From: Cutaneotrichosporon cavernicola
Lineage: Eukaryota; Basidiomycota; Tremellomycetes; Trichosporonales; Trichosporonaceae
Length of the DNA stretch: 64,000 nucleotides
Assembly (NCBI RefSeq): GCF_030864355.1
Contig: NC_083393.1
Coordinates: 3,224,001-3,288,000 of the forward strand
Reading direction: 5' to 3'
The notes under the pieces were generated by a model. The model did no database searches, was not told where the DNA came from, and saw nothing but the letters and a program-made list of their open reading frames with translations. Shown one piece after another: positions 22,076 through 34,577 of this stretch (position 1 is its first letter; each line of letters begins with the position of its first letter). The position numbers and the translations under genes are program-made.

Positions 22076-25000
22076 TCACCTGACGAATCCAGAGGGTGCC
22101 TTGCGTCCCTCCTCCTTCTCCTTCTGTGGAACCACGCCGCCAAAGAGCGTCCCCGAGTTCCCTGTACCCGTGGGCGGGATAACAGGGGTGGTGCTAAGTT
22201 TGGCGGCAGGCGAGTGCGACGACTTGCTGTTCGATGAGCGTAACGAGCTGCGCGGCGCGCGGTCCGAGGGCGACGTCGAGAAGGTCGACGGGCTCAGCTC
22301 GAGCTTGATACCAGCAAAGCCGCTGAAGCCGGACGCTGGCGGGGCCGAGGCCGGTGTCGATGGCGTGGGTGCGGCAGGGCCGGGCGTGGACGGCGCGAGT
22401 GCAGCGGCTGGAGCTGGGGCTGGAGCTGAAGGCGCGGCAGCCGGAGTAGGGGTCGCTGTCCAGTTGGAGGTGGCAGGCATAGGCGCAGGTGTGCTCGTGG
22501 ACGAGCTCAGGATCTTGGACTGGCCGAGACCGCCCCGGGACGAGCTTAGACCACGCTGAGAAGCACTTAGCTGCACCGAGCCAGGGACGGGGACGGCGTC
22601 TAGCATGACAGGCCCGCGGGCAATCGACGTGTGCGCGACAAGTGACGGCGCCTTCTTCGCGGTGGAGGCCATGGTGGAGGTCGAGGCCGGAGTCGCGCGT
22701 GAGATGAGAGTAACAGGTGCAGTCTTCGCACCGTCCTTCTCGCCCTTCTCTCCCTTGCTCGCGCTCGCCTGTGCGAGAGTGCATGCGACATTCCGCCGGC
22801 GCGTCCCGTCGTCCTTAACCGCGGCACGCATAGCGGCAGTCGGCTCAAGCGAAGGCGCGGGTGCGGCCTTTTCGGACTCGGATGTCTCGGGTTTGGATGA
22901 ATATCCGGGCGCGATCGTGCTCAATCGAGGTTGAGGCTTGTTTGGCGTCGAAACGGCCCGAGCGGAGCGCACAGGCTGAGACTTCGGACTCGAGGGGAAG
23001 GGCGAGCCCTCGCGCGATCGAAGCTCGGACAACTCGCGCACGCGGAGCGCGCTGACACGACGGGAAAGGTCGTCGACCGTCAGCTGCCGGTCGCGGATTG
23101 CTACGTCAACGTTGCGCACAGATCGCTGAATCCGTTCCAGGGCCGGCTGAGGTGCGGGCGAAGTGCGCGTGTTGGCGAGCCGTTTCAGACTCGCGATCCC
23201 TGCATCGAGTTCATCCAGGCGCGAGGCAGTCATGTTGACAACCTTGCGCAGGCGTGTCTGGCCCGCCGCCTGGGCCGGCGACAGCTCCTTGATCTGCATG
23301 GCTTTAGCGAACGACGGGTCCTTGCGGGCCTTGAGGAACTTTTCGGCCTGGCCAGTTTTCATGTCGCCTGAACTGTTAGCAAATTCTGAAGCAGGGCGAA
23401 TTCTGTTGCAAGGGCGAAACGTGAAGAACGGCTCAACTTCCATTGAAGGGACAGTGACTCACTCTTGAGCATGCGGCTTTGTAATTGCGCAAGGGTTATG
23501 TCAGAATGGCGGACCTCGGCTCTAACCGCTGCCAGTTGCTCGCCAAGCTCCGTCGTGAGGGCGTGCACCGTGTCCAAGGCTGAGAGAGGCAGCGCGTCAT
23601 GCTGCGTGATGTTGTCAACGTCGGGAGGCGGGAACGTCGCGGCCTCAACAGCCGCGTGGTGCTCCTTGTTGGCCTGGAGTGTGCTGCTGAGGCGGCCAAG
23701 GTCGCCGGCAACGTCAGCCATAAGGCACTCGAGCGCGTCGGCCATGCTCTTGGGTGCTCTGGGCGGGGCGGCAGTGCTGGTGGGCACGGGGCGACGCATG
23801 GGTGGGTTGAACTTCTGCACTGGCGCTGCGCGAACGACAGATGGGTTGAGAGGCTGGGCCGGAGGCGTAGTCGTCTGAGTAGCGTTCGCCGCAGCGGGCT
23901 GGGCAGGCGTTGTTGGAGCAGGCTGCCCCAACAGAGGCTTGCTGCCGAAGGCGCTGCCAAACGCCGAAGGCTGCGCCTGCCCGAAGAGTGACTTGCCACC
24001 GAAGGCGCTCGCGGGCTGTGCGGTTGGCGCAGGCAGGTTCTGTTGCGACTGGAATGGGCTGCCGAAGGCGCTGGTCGGCGCAGGTGTGGACGCCTTAGTA
24101 CCGAGTTGGAACGGCGACGGGGTAGCACTGGGCGCGATGGGGCCCTGCGCTGGCTTCGCAGGCCCAGCCAAGGACGGACCCGCACTGCCAAAATGCGCCG
24201 GGGAGGTGGGAGTCGACGCGGAGGTGGGTGGGCCGAAGAGCGAGGGCTTTGTTGTCGCAGCAACCGGCGCTGGTGTGGCTGCCTTGCCAAAGCCGCCGAA
24301 GAGGGGAGCTGCAGGTGTGGGCCCTGCGGGCTTGCCGAAGAGACTCGGCTTGGCCTCCTCCTTTTGGTCCTCCTTCTTGCCCGCGCGTTGCGTCTCGCAG
24401 ACAGTACACTTCTGCGCGGAGTCGGGGTTCTGGAGCATGCAGGTGTCGCAGGTCCACTGACCTGACACAGCTCCACCAGTGGACGCCTTGACAACCGGCG
24501 CGGCAGGAGTCTTGCCAAACGAGCCGAAGAACGAGCCAGTCGGGGCAGCGGGTACGCCGGCAGCCGAGGGGGACGCGGTGGGAGTAGTGGGAGAGGTAGG
24601 CTTGCCGAAGGTGAAACCGCCGGTTGGGGCGGAGGGCATGCCGGATGGCGGGGTGGTGGCGGAGGAGGCTGCGGAACCCACGGGCTTTCCACCAAAGCTG
24701 AACGCTCCAGCGGGCGGTGTCGGCCCGGCGCCAAGGGATGTCGCGGGTGAGAGCGCCTTGCCGCCAAAGCTGAACCCGGTCGAGGGCGCGGCGGGAGGCT
24801 TGCCACCGAAGCTGAATCCGCCAGCGGGTGGTGCGGGAGGTACGCCCGGCGAGGCAGCCTTGGGTGTAGCGCCGGGCTTGGGGGCCTCGCAGACGGTGCA
24901 CTTCTCCGTAGCGCTGGCCGGGTTCTTGAGCATGCACGTGTCGCAGGTCCACTCGCCAGCGGGAGCGGGCTTCGCGCCAAAGCTGAATCCGCCAGCGGGT

Positions 25001-28000
25001 GGTGCGGGAGGTACGCCCGGCGAGGCAGCCTTGGGTGTAGCGCCGGGCTTGGGGGCCTCGCAGACGGTGCACTTCTCCGTAGCGCTGGCCGGGTTCTTGA
25101 GCATGCACGTGTCGCAGGTCCACTCGCCAGCCGGCGCGGGCTTCGCGCCAAAGCTGAACCCACCTGCAGGCGGGGCAGGAGGCGCGCCGGGACTGGCAGC
25201 CTTGGGTGCAGCGCCGGGCTTGGGGGCTTCGCATACGGTGCACTTCTCCGTAGCGCTGGCCGGGTTCTTGAGCATGCACGTGTCGCAGGTCCACTCGCCA
25301 GCCGGAGCGGGCTTCGCACCGAAGCTGAACCCACCTGCAGGCGGGGCAGGAGGCGCGCCGGGACTGGCAGCCTTGGGTGCAGCACCGGGCTTGGGGGCTT
25401 CGCAGACGGTGCACTTCTCCGTAGCGCTGGCCGGGTTCTTGAGCATACACGTGTCGCAGGTCCATTCGCCCGGTGCGGCTGTGGTCTTGGGCAACGAGAG
25501 CTTCTCGCTCTTCTCGTCCTTGTTGTCTTTCTTGTCGTTCTGGTGGAAGGAGAAGGGGTGCGCGGATGCCAGACCGAGGCCGACGCCACTGAATTTCGTT
25601 CTGTGCGCCGCTGGTGAGGCGTTCTCGTCGTCCGTCTTGTCGTTCTCATCCTTCTCGCTGAGCGCGCCAGTCGAGTCGTCGTCGGCGATCACAGGCGCGG
25701 CTAAGGGTGAGCTGGTCTTGGGCGCGTGCTTGAGTGCGAAAGCGGGCAGACGCGGTGGCGTGGTCTGGGTTGGAGGCGGTCCCATCCGGCTGAGAAGCGA
25801 AGGTGACTTGGGCGTAGAGGAACTGGCGAACCACGTCGGCGACGTGGCGCGTTTCGGAGAGGTCTCCTCCTCCTCGTCCTCGGTCTCGTCGCCCTCAGGG
25901 ATCGAGTCCATGTCGGGAGGGAGGGAGGAGAAGGAACGTCTCGAGCGCAGCGGCTCATCGTCATGCTCGTCGTGCTCGTCTTGATCATCGTCGCCATGCG
26001 AGCCCTCACTGTATTCGTCGTCGTCCTCATCCTCGTCGTAGTAGTCGTCGTCGTCATCTTCGTAGTCGTCCTCGAGGAACTTCTTTAACTCGGGGTCCTC
26101 GGGCGAGCCGATGTCTGGGTGGTTGCTGGCCTTGGCCTTGCCAGGCGATGGCTCGTCAGAGAGTGCGAACTTCTTGCCCGCGGCCTTGGACGAGGTCTCG
26201 ACCTTTGCCTCAGCCTCGGGTTCGGGCGTCTCCTTGTCCTTGAGTTCGTCCTTGATCAACAGCGGCTCAGTCTTGGGCTGCGACTCAGGCTCTGGCACGT
26301 CATAGCCCTTGACCTCGTCGTGAGACTTCTCATCACCGTCAATAGAGAACAACGCCTTCTTGGTGGCAGGGGACGGCTTGTCCTCATTCTTCTCAGCGGG
26401 CTTGCTGAATGAGAACACGGGCTTGTCGCCCTTCTTCTGCACCTGCTTCTCCTCTGGCTTGCCGTCCTTCGTCTCTTCCTCCTCCTCGGAGTCGGTGAAG
26501 TCGTCCTCAGAGTCGGAATGGACGCCAAACGGCTTGTCGAACTTCTCGAATGCCTTGGGCTTGCTGTCCGCGAACACGCTCTTGTCATCCTTGCGCTCGC
26601 TAAAGGCGCTCTTCCCGTCCTTGGACACGAATCCGCCGAATCCGCCGCCGCTGAACGCGCCAAAGCCGCCAGTTGCGGGAGTGGAAGGGGGACTGGGGTT
26701 GGTCTTGGCCGGCGCGGAGGTCTGTCCGAAGCCGCTGCTCTGTCCGAAGGCGGACTTGCCGAATGAGCTAGGAGCCGAGGGCTTGCCGAACGTGCTCTGT
26801 CCGAACGCGGGCCCAGAGGAGGGAACCGGCTTGCTGAGGGCGTTGGGTGTGCCACTGGGCGGGGAGAGGGCGGCCGCGCTCGATCCGAACGTGTTCTTCA
26901 CCCCGAACGCGCCGAAACTTCCTGACGTCGAGGAACCAAACGCGGTAGCAGGCTTGATGAACGAGCTGGTGCCCTTGGGCGTCACTGGCGCAGGAACCGG
27001 AGTAGGTTTGGAGGGCTCGTCGTCGTCGTCTGACTCGAGGCCGGGAACAACGCCAGGCCTGTTCTTGGGTGACGAGGGGGGAGAGTCGCCGAGGCCCGGA
27101 ACGTCCGAGGACAGCATGGACCCGAGGCCGCCAAGACCGAACGCGCTGTCGTCCTTTTTCTCCGTCGGGGAGGGTGAGGGCGAGGGCGAAGGCGAGGGTG
27201 CAACGGCGGGCTTGCCGAAGCCCGTGAACGCGGGCTTCTCGTCCTTCATCCCGAATGCGGAGGCTGCGCCAAACGCGGAACCGGAGCCAAACGCTGAGCC
27301 TGAGCCGAAGGCAGAGGGTGAGCCAGCGGGCTTCTGGCCAAAGCCCGTAAAGGTTGGCTTGGCGTCCTTCTTACCGAACGCACTCTGACCAAACGCGGAA
27401 CCGGAGCTGCCGCCGAACGCGCTACTGCCGAACGCGCTCTGGCCAATCGTGGAGCCTGAGCTTGGAGAGCTGAACGCGCCGAAGGCCGACTTCTTCTCAG
27501 GCTCGGCGACCTTGTCGTCCTTCTTCTCCTCTTTGGCCTGGCCGAAGCCGGCGAATGAGGACTTACCTGCAGGCGTCGAGGACTGGCCGAACGCGGGTTG
27601 TCCGAATGCAGAGCCCTCATTCTGCCCAAACGTGCTCTGTCCGAACGCAGGGCCGCCAAACGCGGACTTGGCGGGCGACGAAGAGGGGGTAGTGGAGCCG
27701 AAAGCTGGCCCGGCGGGGGTCGACAAGGGAGTGGTGGTGAACGCGGACTTGGTCTCCTCCTTCTCTTTGGGTGTGGCGGGCTGGCCAAATGCGTTCTGTC
27801 CGAACGCGCCTGCGCTGTCCTTCTGACCAAACGCGCTCTGGCCGAACGCAGATCCACCAGAGACTCCAGAACCAAAGCCAGCAAACGCGGGCTTCTTCTC
27901 CGGCTCCTTCTTGTTGTCGTCCTTGGCGCCGAATCCCTTGCTCGGCTGGCCGAACGAGCTCTCTCCGAACGCAGAGCTCGAGGAAGAGCCGAAGCCACTC

Positions 28001-29778
28001 TGCCCGAATGCGGAGTTCGCGGGTGCCGTGGAGGGCGTTGTCGATCCGAAGGCCGATTGCCCGAACGCGGTGGGCTTGGCGGCCTGTCCGAACGCAGACT
28101 GGCCGAAGGCGGAGGGGGTCGAGGACTGTCCGAAGGCGCTGGTGGGAGTTGAGGTCTGGCCAAACGGGCTGGCTGTCTTGTTCGGGGTCGAGGGCTGCCC
28201 AAAGCCCGAGGTACCGAACCCGCTCGCAGGCTTGGTGGTCTGCTCCGTCTGGCCGAAGGCTCTCTGGCCGAACGCAGATCCCGAACCTGAGCCGCCGAAA
28301 CCGAACGCGGTCTTGCTTCCAGGAGCTGCCGTGGTGGGCTGGTGCGTGGTGGCCGCAGACGGCGTAACCATGCCAGGATAAGCGCCTGCGTCGGGGTTCT
28401 GCACGTCGAAGGACATGACGAACCCTTCCTGCGAGTACGCAATCAGCCTCGGCACAGGCGCAAGGTCGGGGAGTTCCACGCCACCAACGATGCCGCGAAC
28501 GATGGGTTTTGTGCTCGTAAGATCCAGAGAGAGACCAATGGGACTTGTGTCGTCCGAACCCGCCTTGGCTGCGGGCATGATGGCGCGCGCGGTCTCGTCA
28601 AGCATGACCGCCTCCCAGGTTGGCGTGGTCTTGTCGGCCGGGTGGCCGCGCAGGACACCGACCTCGGAGGCAATGGCCGAGAGGAGGAAAGCGAGGTGCT
28701 TCGAGTCTCCCCAGTCCTTGAGGCCGACGTAGTGCCTGTGCTGGCCTGAGCGGCCGGAGAAGCCCATCGTGTCGTTGACGTCGTAGAATTTGGTGTATGT
28801 GATCCCGGCGGGGGTGCGGTGGATCGCGTAGATCGCGAGGTCGTCGCCGTCCCCGTAGCCGGCGAGGAAAAGGTGGTTCTCGAGCCATTGCACAAAGGAC
28901 GGGTAGTGCCCCGCCTCGAGGTCGGGCGGTGGTGGGATCTCGGCCTTTGGCTCCCCCTCGGGGGTGTACTGGACGAGCTTGCCGTCGCGCGTGCCGACGA
29001 CCATCTGCTTGCCCTTTGCGGACCACGAGGCGGCGGTGAACGCACCTGCGAGCGGGGCGGAAGGCATAGCAGCCTCGGTGTCGAGGAACACGAAGCCCTG
29101 CGACGCGAGGAGCGTCACGTACTTGGCCTGCGGTTCGGACGGCGCTGCGGGATTAGGGACGACGTCGAGCAGCGTGTCTGGGATGCCGCTGGTGATGGTG
29201 GCATAGGGATTGGTCTGGTGTCAGCGGCTGCAAAGCATACGGGGTCTAGCCGGCTCACATTTCCGGTAACGAGATTGGAGGTTTTAAAAAGGAGCACGCC
29301 CGCTGCGGTGGCAACGACGAGACGCTCGTCGCCAAACGCGAGACTGGAGTCAGCTCGAGAGGAGGAATGTGGACGTACCGGACCCAGATGGGGCGCGCAG
29401 GCATCGGGATGATGGCTACAGGCGTAGAGGTTGACTGCGCATCCTTTGCGGTCTTCTCGAACAGCTCGTGGATCTGGTCGAGGCGATGAACACGAACATC
29501 GCTGTTGCCACCAGCAAACAAGAGGCTCTTGGAGTTGCTGACGGCGAGCAGACAACATTCGGACGGCAAGCCATCGAGCGCAACCTTTTCTTGTACGCGG
29601 ACGTTGACGTCGTGATTCGTGCGCACAAGTCTAAGCCACTGGTGTGAGCTCTCATTCAGACACAACGTACCTCTGCGTCCACATCCTCGCCCTCGATGAG
29701 GCGTGTTGCTACGTTGCCGGCATTAGCTGGTGGCGGATCAGCCATTGCCAGCGCGCCAAAGGAATTGCTGTTGAACAT
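22076..29778 (-). CDS. NUP159: nucleoporin Nup159/Nup214 with FG repeats and RanBP2-type zinc fingers
   Basis: Five exons: 29671-29778, 29379-29638, 29259-29343, 23463-29214 and 22076-23367; introns of 32, 35, 44 and 95 nt; 2498 aa. Residues about 40-430 match the Nup214/Nup159 beta-propeller (LLAVSNSKSLLFAGGN, then WSAKGKQMVVGTRDGKLVQY), the docking site of the mRNA-export helicase Dbp5 on the cytoplasmic face of the pore. Residues about 450-1030 are SAFGQ/GFG repeats that bind transport receptors. An acidic block follows (about 1200-1270). Five RanBP2-type zinc fingers (WTCDTCM-x10-CTVCE) sit at about 1401, 1458, 1515, 1572 and 1737. The coiled-coil region at about 1970-2200 is typical for binding Nup82. 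Zinc fingers are known from Nup153 and Nup358, not from yeast Nup159, so the architecture is unusual. The frame stops at TGA 22076-22078, directly at a GTGAGT-like sequence, so a further 3' exon cannot be excluded. Confidence 0.9.
24787..25470 (-). repeat. four tandem 171-nt units, each with a zinc finger, inside NUP159
   Basis: Copies end at 25470, 25299, 25128 and 24957, an exact 171-nt (57-codon) period. Each encodes one RanBP2-type finger, then a Pro/Ala linker and a GGFSFG motif. Units 1 and 2 share GAPPAPP linkers and units 3 and 4 share GVPPAPP, and DNA identity within each pair is near complete, pointing to recent duplication. Confidence 0.9.
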
Positions 29779-29969
29779 GGCAGCTCCCGGCGCTGGTGTG
29801 TAGGTGTGTGATGGACAGTGAGTTGTTGAGTTGTTGTGACCTCTGGTCTCAACTTTGGGCCATGATGATGCCAACTTACCATTAGGCTATCCTCACGTGA
29901 CAGTTACATATACTCCCGCCGCCACCCAACATCTCCAAGTTCCCCACCTTCCAATCCTTATTCCACCAT
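29779..29969. promoter_or_regulatory. 191-bp bidirectional promoter NUP159 / RNA triphosphatase
   Basis: The two start codons face away from each other with only 191 bp between them, so both genes must share this DNA for initiation. A TCACGTGA palindrome (E-box core CACGTG) lies at about 29893-29900. Confidence 0.6.
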
Positions 29970-31054
29970 ATGGCCTACGTCCCCACCCACGCGCGCCAAG
30001 CAGCTCTCGTCCGCGGTCCGTCCTACGCGCTGCCAGACACCGATCCCAATAGATCGATGAGTGAGGGCGACAGGTCACCACGTCCAGCCAAGCGGCGGAG
30101 GGAGGACGCGAGCTCGGGCCGCGCCAGCTCGAGCCGTAATGGCAGCACTGCTGCTGTAGCCACTGCGCCTGCGGGAGGGGGCTCGTCGATCGTGCCGAGC
30201 ATCTTTGGCGTGACGGCACGGAACGAGTTCACCGAGCGCGTGGGGAACTTTATCATGGCGCATTGTCGGGGACGAAGCGACGTCGAGATTGAGATCAAGC
30301 TGGGCACCCAGCATGCCCCCGGTCCGGGGGCGGGACATCGTGTCCGTCTTCCCAGTTTGACCGAGATAATCCTGCCTCCAGACTATCCGATGGGATCGTT
30401 CACGTCTACCCTCACCAAGGCGAGTTGACCCTTCTTCTGTGAGCATGGACAAGCTGACAGCAGCACAACCACAAGTGGCTGAACGAGGTACTTAACCAGC
30501 AAGTCGAGGCTACGGCTAATACGCCCCATCCACTGCGATACAAGCGCGAGCGCCAGATTGACGAGTTTCACAAGACACGCGCGGGGAAGGTCCGCGTCTC
30601 CCGCGAGATGGAGAATGGGAAGGCGGGCCGGGTTATTGCGGTCGTGCGTAAGAACCGCTTGGGAGATCTGAATGTCGTCTCGCCAAACCACCCGTTTGAT
30701 TGGCGTATTTCGTGCAATGTCGAAGAGCCGGTTGAGATTGATGTCGAGTCGCTTGGGGACGCTGAGAGCTCGCGGCAGAAGGATCGTCTGTGCTATGAGC
30801 ACCAGTTGTGTCAGGTCGACCTGACTGCTGTTACGCCTCGGGTGAGTTGAGATGGTGTTTGAAGCTGACCACAGGACCGTACAGGACACCCCGGCCCGAT
30901 GTCATTCGAGCTCGAAGTCGAGGTCCGCGACGCACCAGCCCTCATCGCCGAAGGGGAGAAGGACGCGGCAGGCCAGCCAAACCTCTTCGAAGATATGCTC
31001 CAGAGCATCCTCGACTCTGTGCGTATCCTCGTGAAGAACGCAGCTCCGCAGTAG
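29970..31054 (+). CDS. CET1: mRNA-capping RNA 5'-triphosphatase (Cet1/Pct1 type)
   Basis: Three exons: 29970-30419, 30461-30841 and 30875-31054; 336 aa. It removes the terminal phosphate of nascent mRNA 5' ends as the first capping step, in the nucleus. Fungal enzymes use a metal-dependent tunnel fold unlike the animal enzyme. The two metal-binding Glu motifs are visible: VEIEIKLGT (about residue 110) and FELEVEV near the C-terminus. Between them come RKNRLGDLNVVSP and WRISCNVEEP, in family order. The N-terminal 80 residues are disordered and basic. The first intron starts with GC (AAG|GCGAGT, CTGAC branch, AG acceptor); no GT donor avoids the stop at 30426. The acceptor could equally be 30463 (one Gln fewer). 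Confidence 0.92.
30420..30460 (+). other. GC-AG intron in the RNA triphosphatase gene
   Basis: Donor AAG|GCGAGT differs from the usual GTGAGT-type sites only by C at position 2. Without removal the frame ends at the TGA at 30426. Branch CTGAC and AG acceptor are normal. Confidence 0.75.
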
Positions 31055-31231
31055 GCCGTAGATGGGAGTCGGAGAGATACCATGTAGATTACGTTGCATT
31101 ATGCGCTCGCTAGACCCATGACTGACTGGTTCTGAGCAAACCTTGTGGTCCATAGTTCGTCTATCCCTTTCACGTGGACTACGCCCGTCCACACACGCAT
31201 AGCGATCTGGCACCTGTGCTACATGCTCTAT

Positions 31232-34210
31232 CTAGAACCATTTAGCAGTAAGCGACTTCCGCCTCACCGACGGAGCAGCGACCGCAACACCCGCGCCCAA
31301 AGCGCCCAGCGTGAGCAACAACGAAGTCTTGGCGAACCCCGTCCCGAGGATATCGAACGATCCCGAGGGCTGGAGCGCGCGCGACCCGAACAGATCTAAC
31401 CCGTACGCAAGAACCAGAGTGGTACTCTCGAGGAGAGCCGGAGATGCGACAATAGACTTGAGTCCGCGGACGCGATAGACGTGTGAGATGACCTGCTGCG
31501 CCGTACCCGGAATAACGGGGCTGTAGGGAACCAACATGTCCTCCTGCTCTGCCTTTGTCGGTTTACCAACGGGCCTGCGAGGATCCAAGAACCGACGAGG
31601 GATGTGCGCGACTTGTCCGGCGTCGTTGATGTACAGTAGGTCTTTCGTTGTTACGCCGTACTTGCTCGTCGTGAATGTCAACGCTTTGACGTCGCTCTCA
31701 AGGATAAATGTCTGCGTGACAGCCTCGATGGAGGGCGGGGAGGCGAGAGAGGATCGACCGACACTCTGCGCGCCGTGCTCGTACATCTCGACACTGGCTA
31801 GGCGCCATCCCCCAGAGGTAGCGCCGGAGGTCGCGGATTCGAGCCACGCATACACGAGCCAATTCTCCACCATTGCCGCCCTCACATGATTGCCCACAAC
31901 GTGTGGGATGTCAAACTCGTGCACGCTTGCGCCGGTCGCGCTGTCGATAATGTATACGTGGCCCGTGGACGTGAATGGCGAGACCGACGTCACAATGAGG
32001 AGGTGTGGGTTCAAGTACTTGTAAAGGACGGCTTTGTCGCCAAGTGCGCGCCCGAAACTCGCTACCGGCGAGGGATGGAGGGACGATACCTCCAATACGT
32101 CCTGCGCCGGGAAGGGGCGGGACCAGAGTTCCTCAGTAGAGAAAGTGATTCCTTCGCCCGCGGCGCCCGGAGTGTATCCGCGCAGAGTGGTACCCTCTAA
32201 CTCGCGGTCGAGGATGGTGTAGAAGAACGGGGCGGCTTCGATCTCACGCACGACCTTCTTGCATTTCGGGAAGAGGTGGAGCGTGTCCTTGTCATCGACG
32301 ACTCCGACAATCGTGTTCCCGGTGCAACAGTGGATGAATTTGGTGAGGAAAGCGCTGTGGGGAGGGCCGGTGAACAATTCCCGACCGACGGGCACATCAT
32401 ACCCACCCTCCTTGTCGCCGGCCACGTCGCCCGTAAACGCGTCGACAGTGTATCCGAGCGTGACCTGCTTGTCCTCACGGGTACGTACGGCAACAACTCC
32501 AATTTGAGGGTTACCGCGCTCGCCGAGGCCGCGGGTAGCCCAGGTGCCGTATACTTGAAGCTCGGGGCCGTTCTGGTCGAAGAAACCGAGGTTGCGTGAC
32601 CACAGGATACCGCCGTTCGCACTGTCCAAGCCATAGACCTTACCACCGCGCGAGATCGCCACGACGAGCTTCTGGAGCCCGAACTGGTCGCGGTGGAGCT
32701 TGTCCTTGCTGAGCGGGGGAGTCTGGGCCGCAATGTCCGCAGTCGAACTGAGTCGCTGCACAAAGTGCTGGATGTATGCAGGAAGGCGAGAAAGCATACC
32801 TGCGTGGCGAGTCAGGCGGCCAATGAACGATTCGTGGGCCATAAGGCCGAGCGCTTCCTCCGTCTCGGGCTCGCCGAGCTCGACAAAGTGCACGCCGGCA
32901 ATGTCGGTGAGGGCCTCCTCGCGGATGAACACGACTTGGCCGGCGCGGGAGAGCTGAAGAGCACCAGTGCTGGTGGTAACGAACACGCTGCCGTCTGGGT
33001 TGGAGGCGCAGGAACGCGGAATACCGTGCTTCGGGTCCAGGGGTACGCTGTCCTCGGTCTGCTCGACGACGCCGTCGCGCACACTAATAATCTGGACCTT
33101 CCACCCCTTGTCGTCGTAGCTGTAGTACACGCGGGTAAAGGTGTACACGCCGTCGTGGTACGCCCCCGAGTGCACTGGCATGCCGTTACGGTTCTGGCGC
33201 GAGCGGTCGAATTCAGCCACGACGTTGCCGCCATCGCCAACCTCGATGACCAGGACAGCGCCGCTCTTGAGCAGACCGAGCATGAATCCGTGCTCGCGGA
33301 GTCCCACGTCGATCATGCGCTCGTACCGCCGCCCAGTGCCGGCAATATGATCCTTGATGCGTATGTTCACCGTGCCGTCGCCATATAAGTCGGTGCAGCG
33401 GTACCGGCTATCCTCGGTCCAGCAACCGCGCAGGCCGGGTTCCTTGACTTCGCCACGGGGGAGGAGAAGGTATCCGTTCGTCGCGTCGCCAAGGCCCGCT
33501 GGAACATGCGACATCTCAGAGATTGGCATGATAGATTCGGCGTTGAATGTGAGATGCGTAAGGGTGGGCACGGTGAGCGAGGAGAGGACGCCGAGGACGT
33601 TGACCTCGTCGCCGTTGACCACAATCTGCTTGAAGAGATTCGCCGAGCCGTCGCCGGGGAACTCCCAGCTCCATGGGCTTGACCCATCACTGAGCCTGAT
33701 CTTGGTGATGCGGCGCCCCTCCGAGAGAACAAACAAGTGTTCGTTGTGGAACGCAACATCCGCGCCAACGCCGCGCGTACCCTCCGGCAGCCGCCAGTCG
33801 AGCTTGGCCGACGCGTCGCCACACGCCACTTCCCAACGCAGTCGGCCATTCTCAAGATCGTACAGGCGAGCATTGGTCCCAAGCGCGCCACTAAGGACGA
33901 TGAGGCCTGCTGTCAATTGTCACCACTACAATTACAACTCACCATCGTTGTGTACCTGGAACGAGAGTACATCCGGCACCTCCTGGCGCCAACGCAGGCT
34001 TCCGTTACCATTCAACACCGCCACCAGATCCTCCTCCGTGACCATGACCGTCGCATGTGCGCCGTCGATGGGGATGAATGTGGGGGGAGAAGGAGTGAGG
34101 TGTGGTACGCCGATGAGTGCCGTGTGCCAATCTGCAACGCCAGCCAGGTCGGACTGGAGGGCCAGCGCAGCCGACAGCAGCGAGAGGAGGGCGAGCAGTA
34201 TTGGCAGCAT
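31232..34210 (-). CDS. EMC1: ER membrane complex subunit 1 (EMC1)
   Basis: Two exons, 33943-34210 and 31232-33909, with a 33-nt intron; 981 aa, the usual EMC1 length. EMC1 is the large lumenal scaffold of the ER membrane complex, which inserts transmembrane helices of many membrane proteins. It starts with a signal peptide (MLPILLALLSLLSAALAL), followed by beta-propeller repeats (LNGNGSLRWRQE, LYDLENGRLRWEV). The C-terminal part carries the conserved EMC1_C segments (LYINDAGQVAHIPRRFLDP, RVRGLKSIVASPALLESTTL, LDLFGSRALQPSGSFD), a single membrane helix and a basic end (RRKSLTAKWF). It is tail to tail with the triphosphatase gene. Assignment is confident. Confidence 0.95.
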
Positions 34211-34577
34211 GCTCGCCGTTTATTAGTCGATGTGGAAGTAGAATGCAACGACAAGGCAAAGTTGGAGTCCGACGTCAACGAGGAACTCGAGCCGCGTGGG
34301 TGTAACCTCCACCCTCCACCACACAGTCAAGCCACCAGTGATCCACCCTGAGTCAAGAGTCATCCAACGAGCCAACCGATCTGCCAAGTATAAGAGTTGT
34401 CCATCTCAACATCATCACAGCTACAGGCATGGCATTGAAGCATGGATCATGTCCAGGCGCTACAAGTCTACTACGGACATAATCTAACGAGGCTGGTGAC
34501 AGTCCTCTTCCCATCTACAGCGCAGCACACTAGTTCCCAGATACACGGTTGAACTCGGCGTGCGTAGGTTCACCATC
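34211..34577. other. gap between AMPK-beta end and EMC1 start
   Basis: A 367-bp stretch upstream of EMC1 and downstream of the AMPK beta gene, both leftward. It should hold the EMC1 promoter. No gene was seen. Confidence 0.5.

Noticed and set aside
23496..25649. 717-codon minus-strand frame overlapping NUP159 exon 4
   Set aside because: It is out of frame with the propeller, FG and zinc-finger sequence and is Arg/Pro-rich, as expected of a shifted frame in GC-rich repeats.
24479..25984. 501-codon open frame on the plus strand opposite NUP159
   Set aside because: It mirrors the repetitive, GC-rich NUP159 coding sequence. Its protein is an antisense image of the zinc-finger repeats and shows no independent motif or splice signals.
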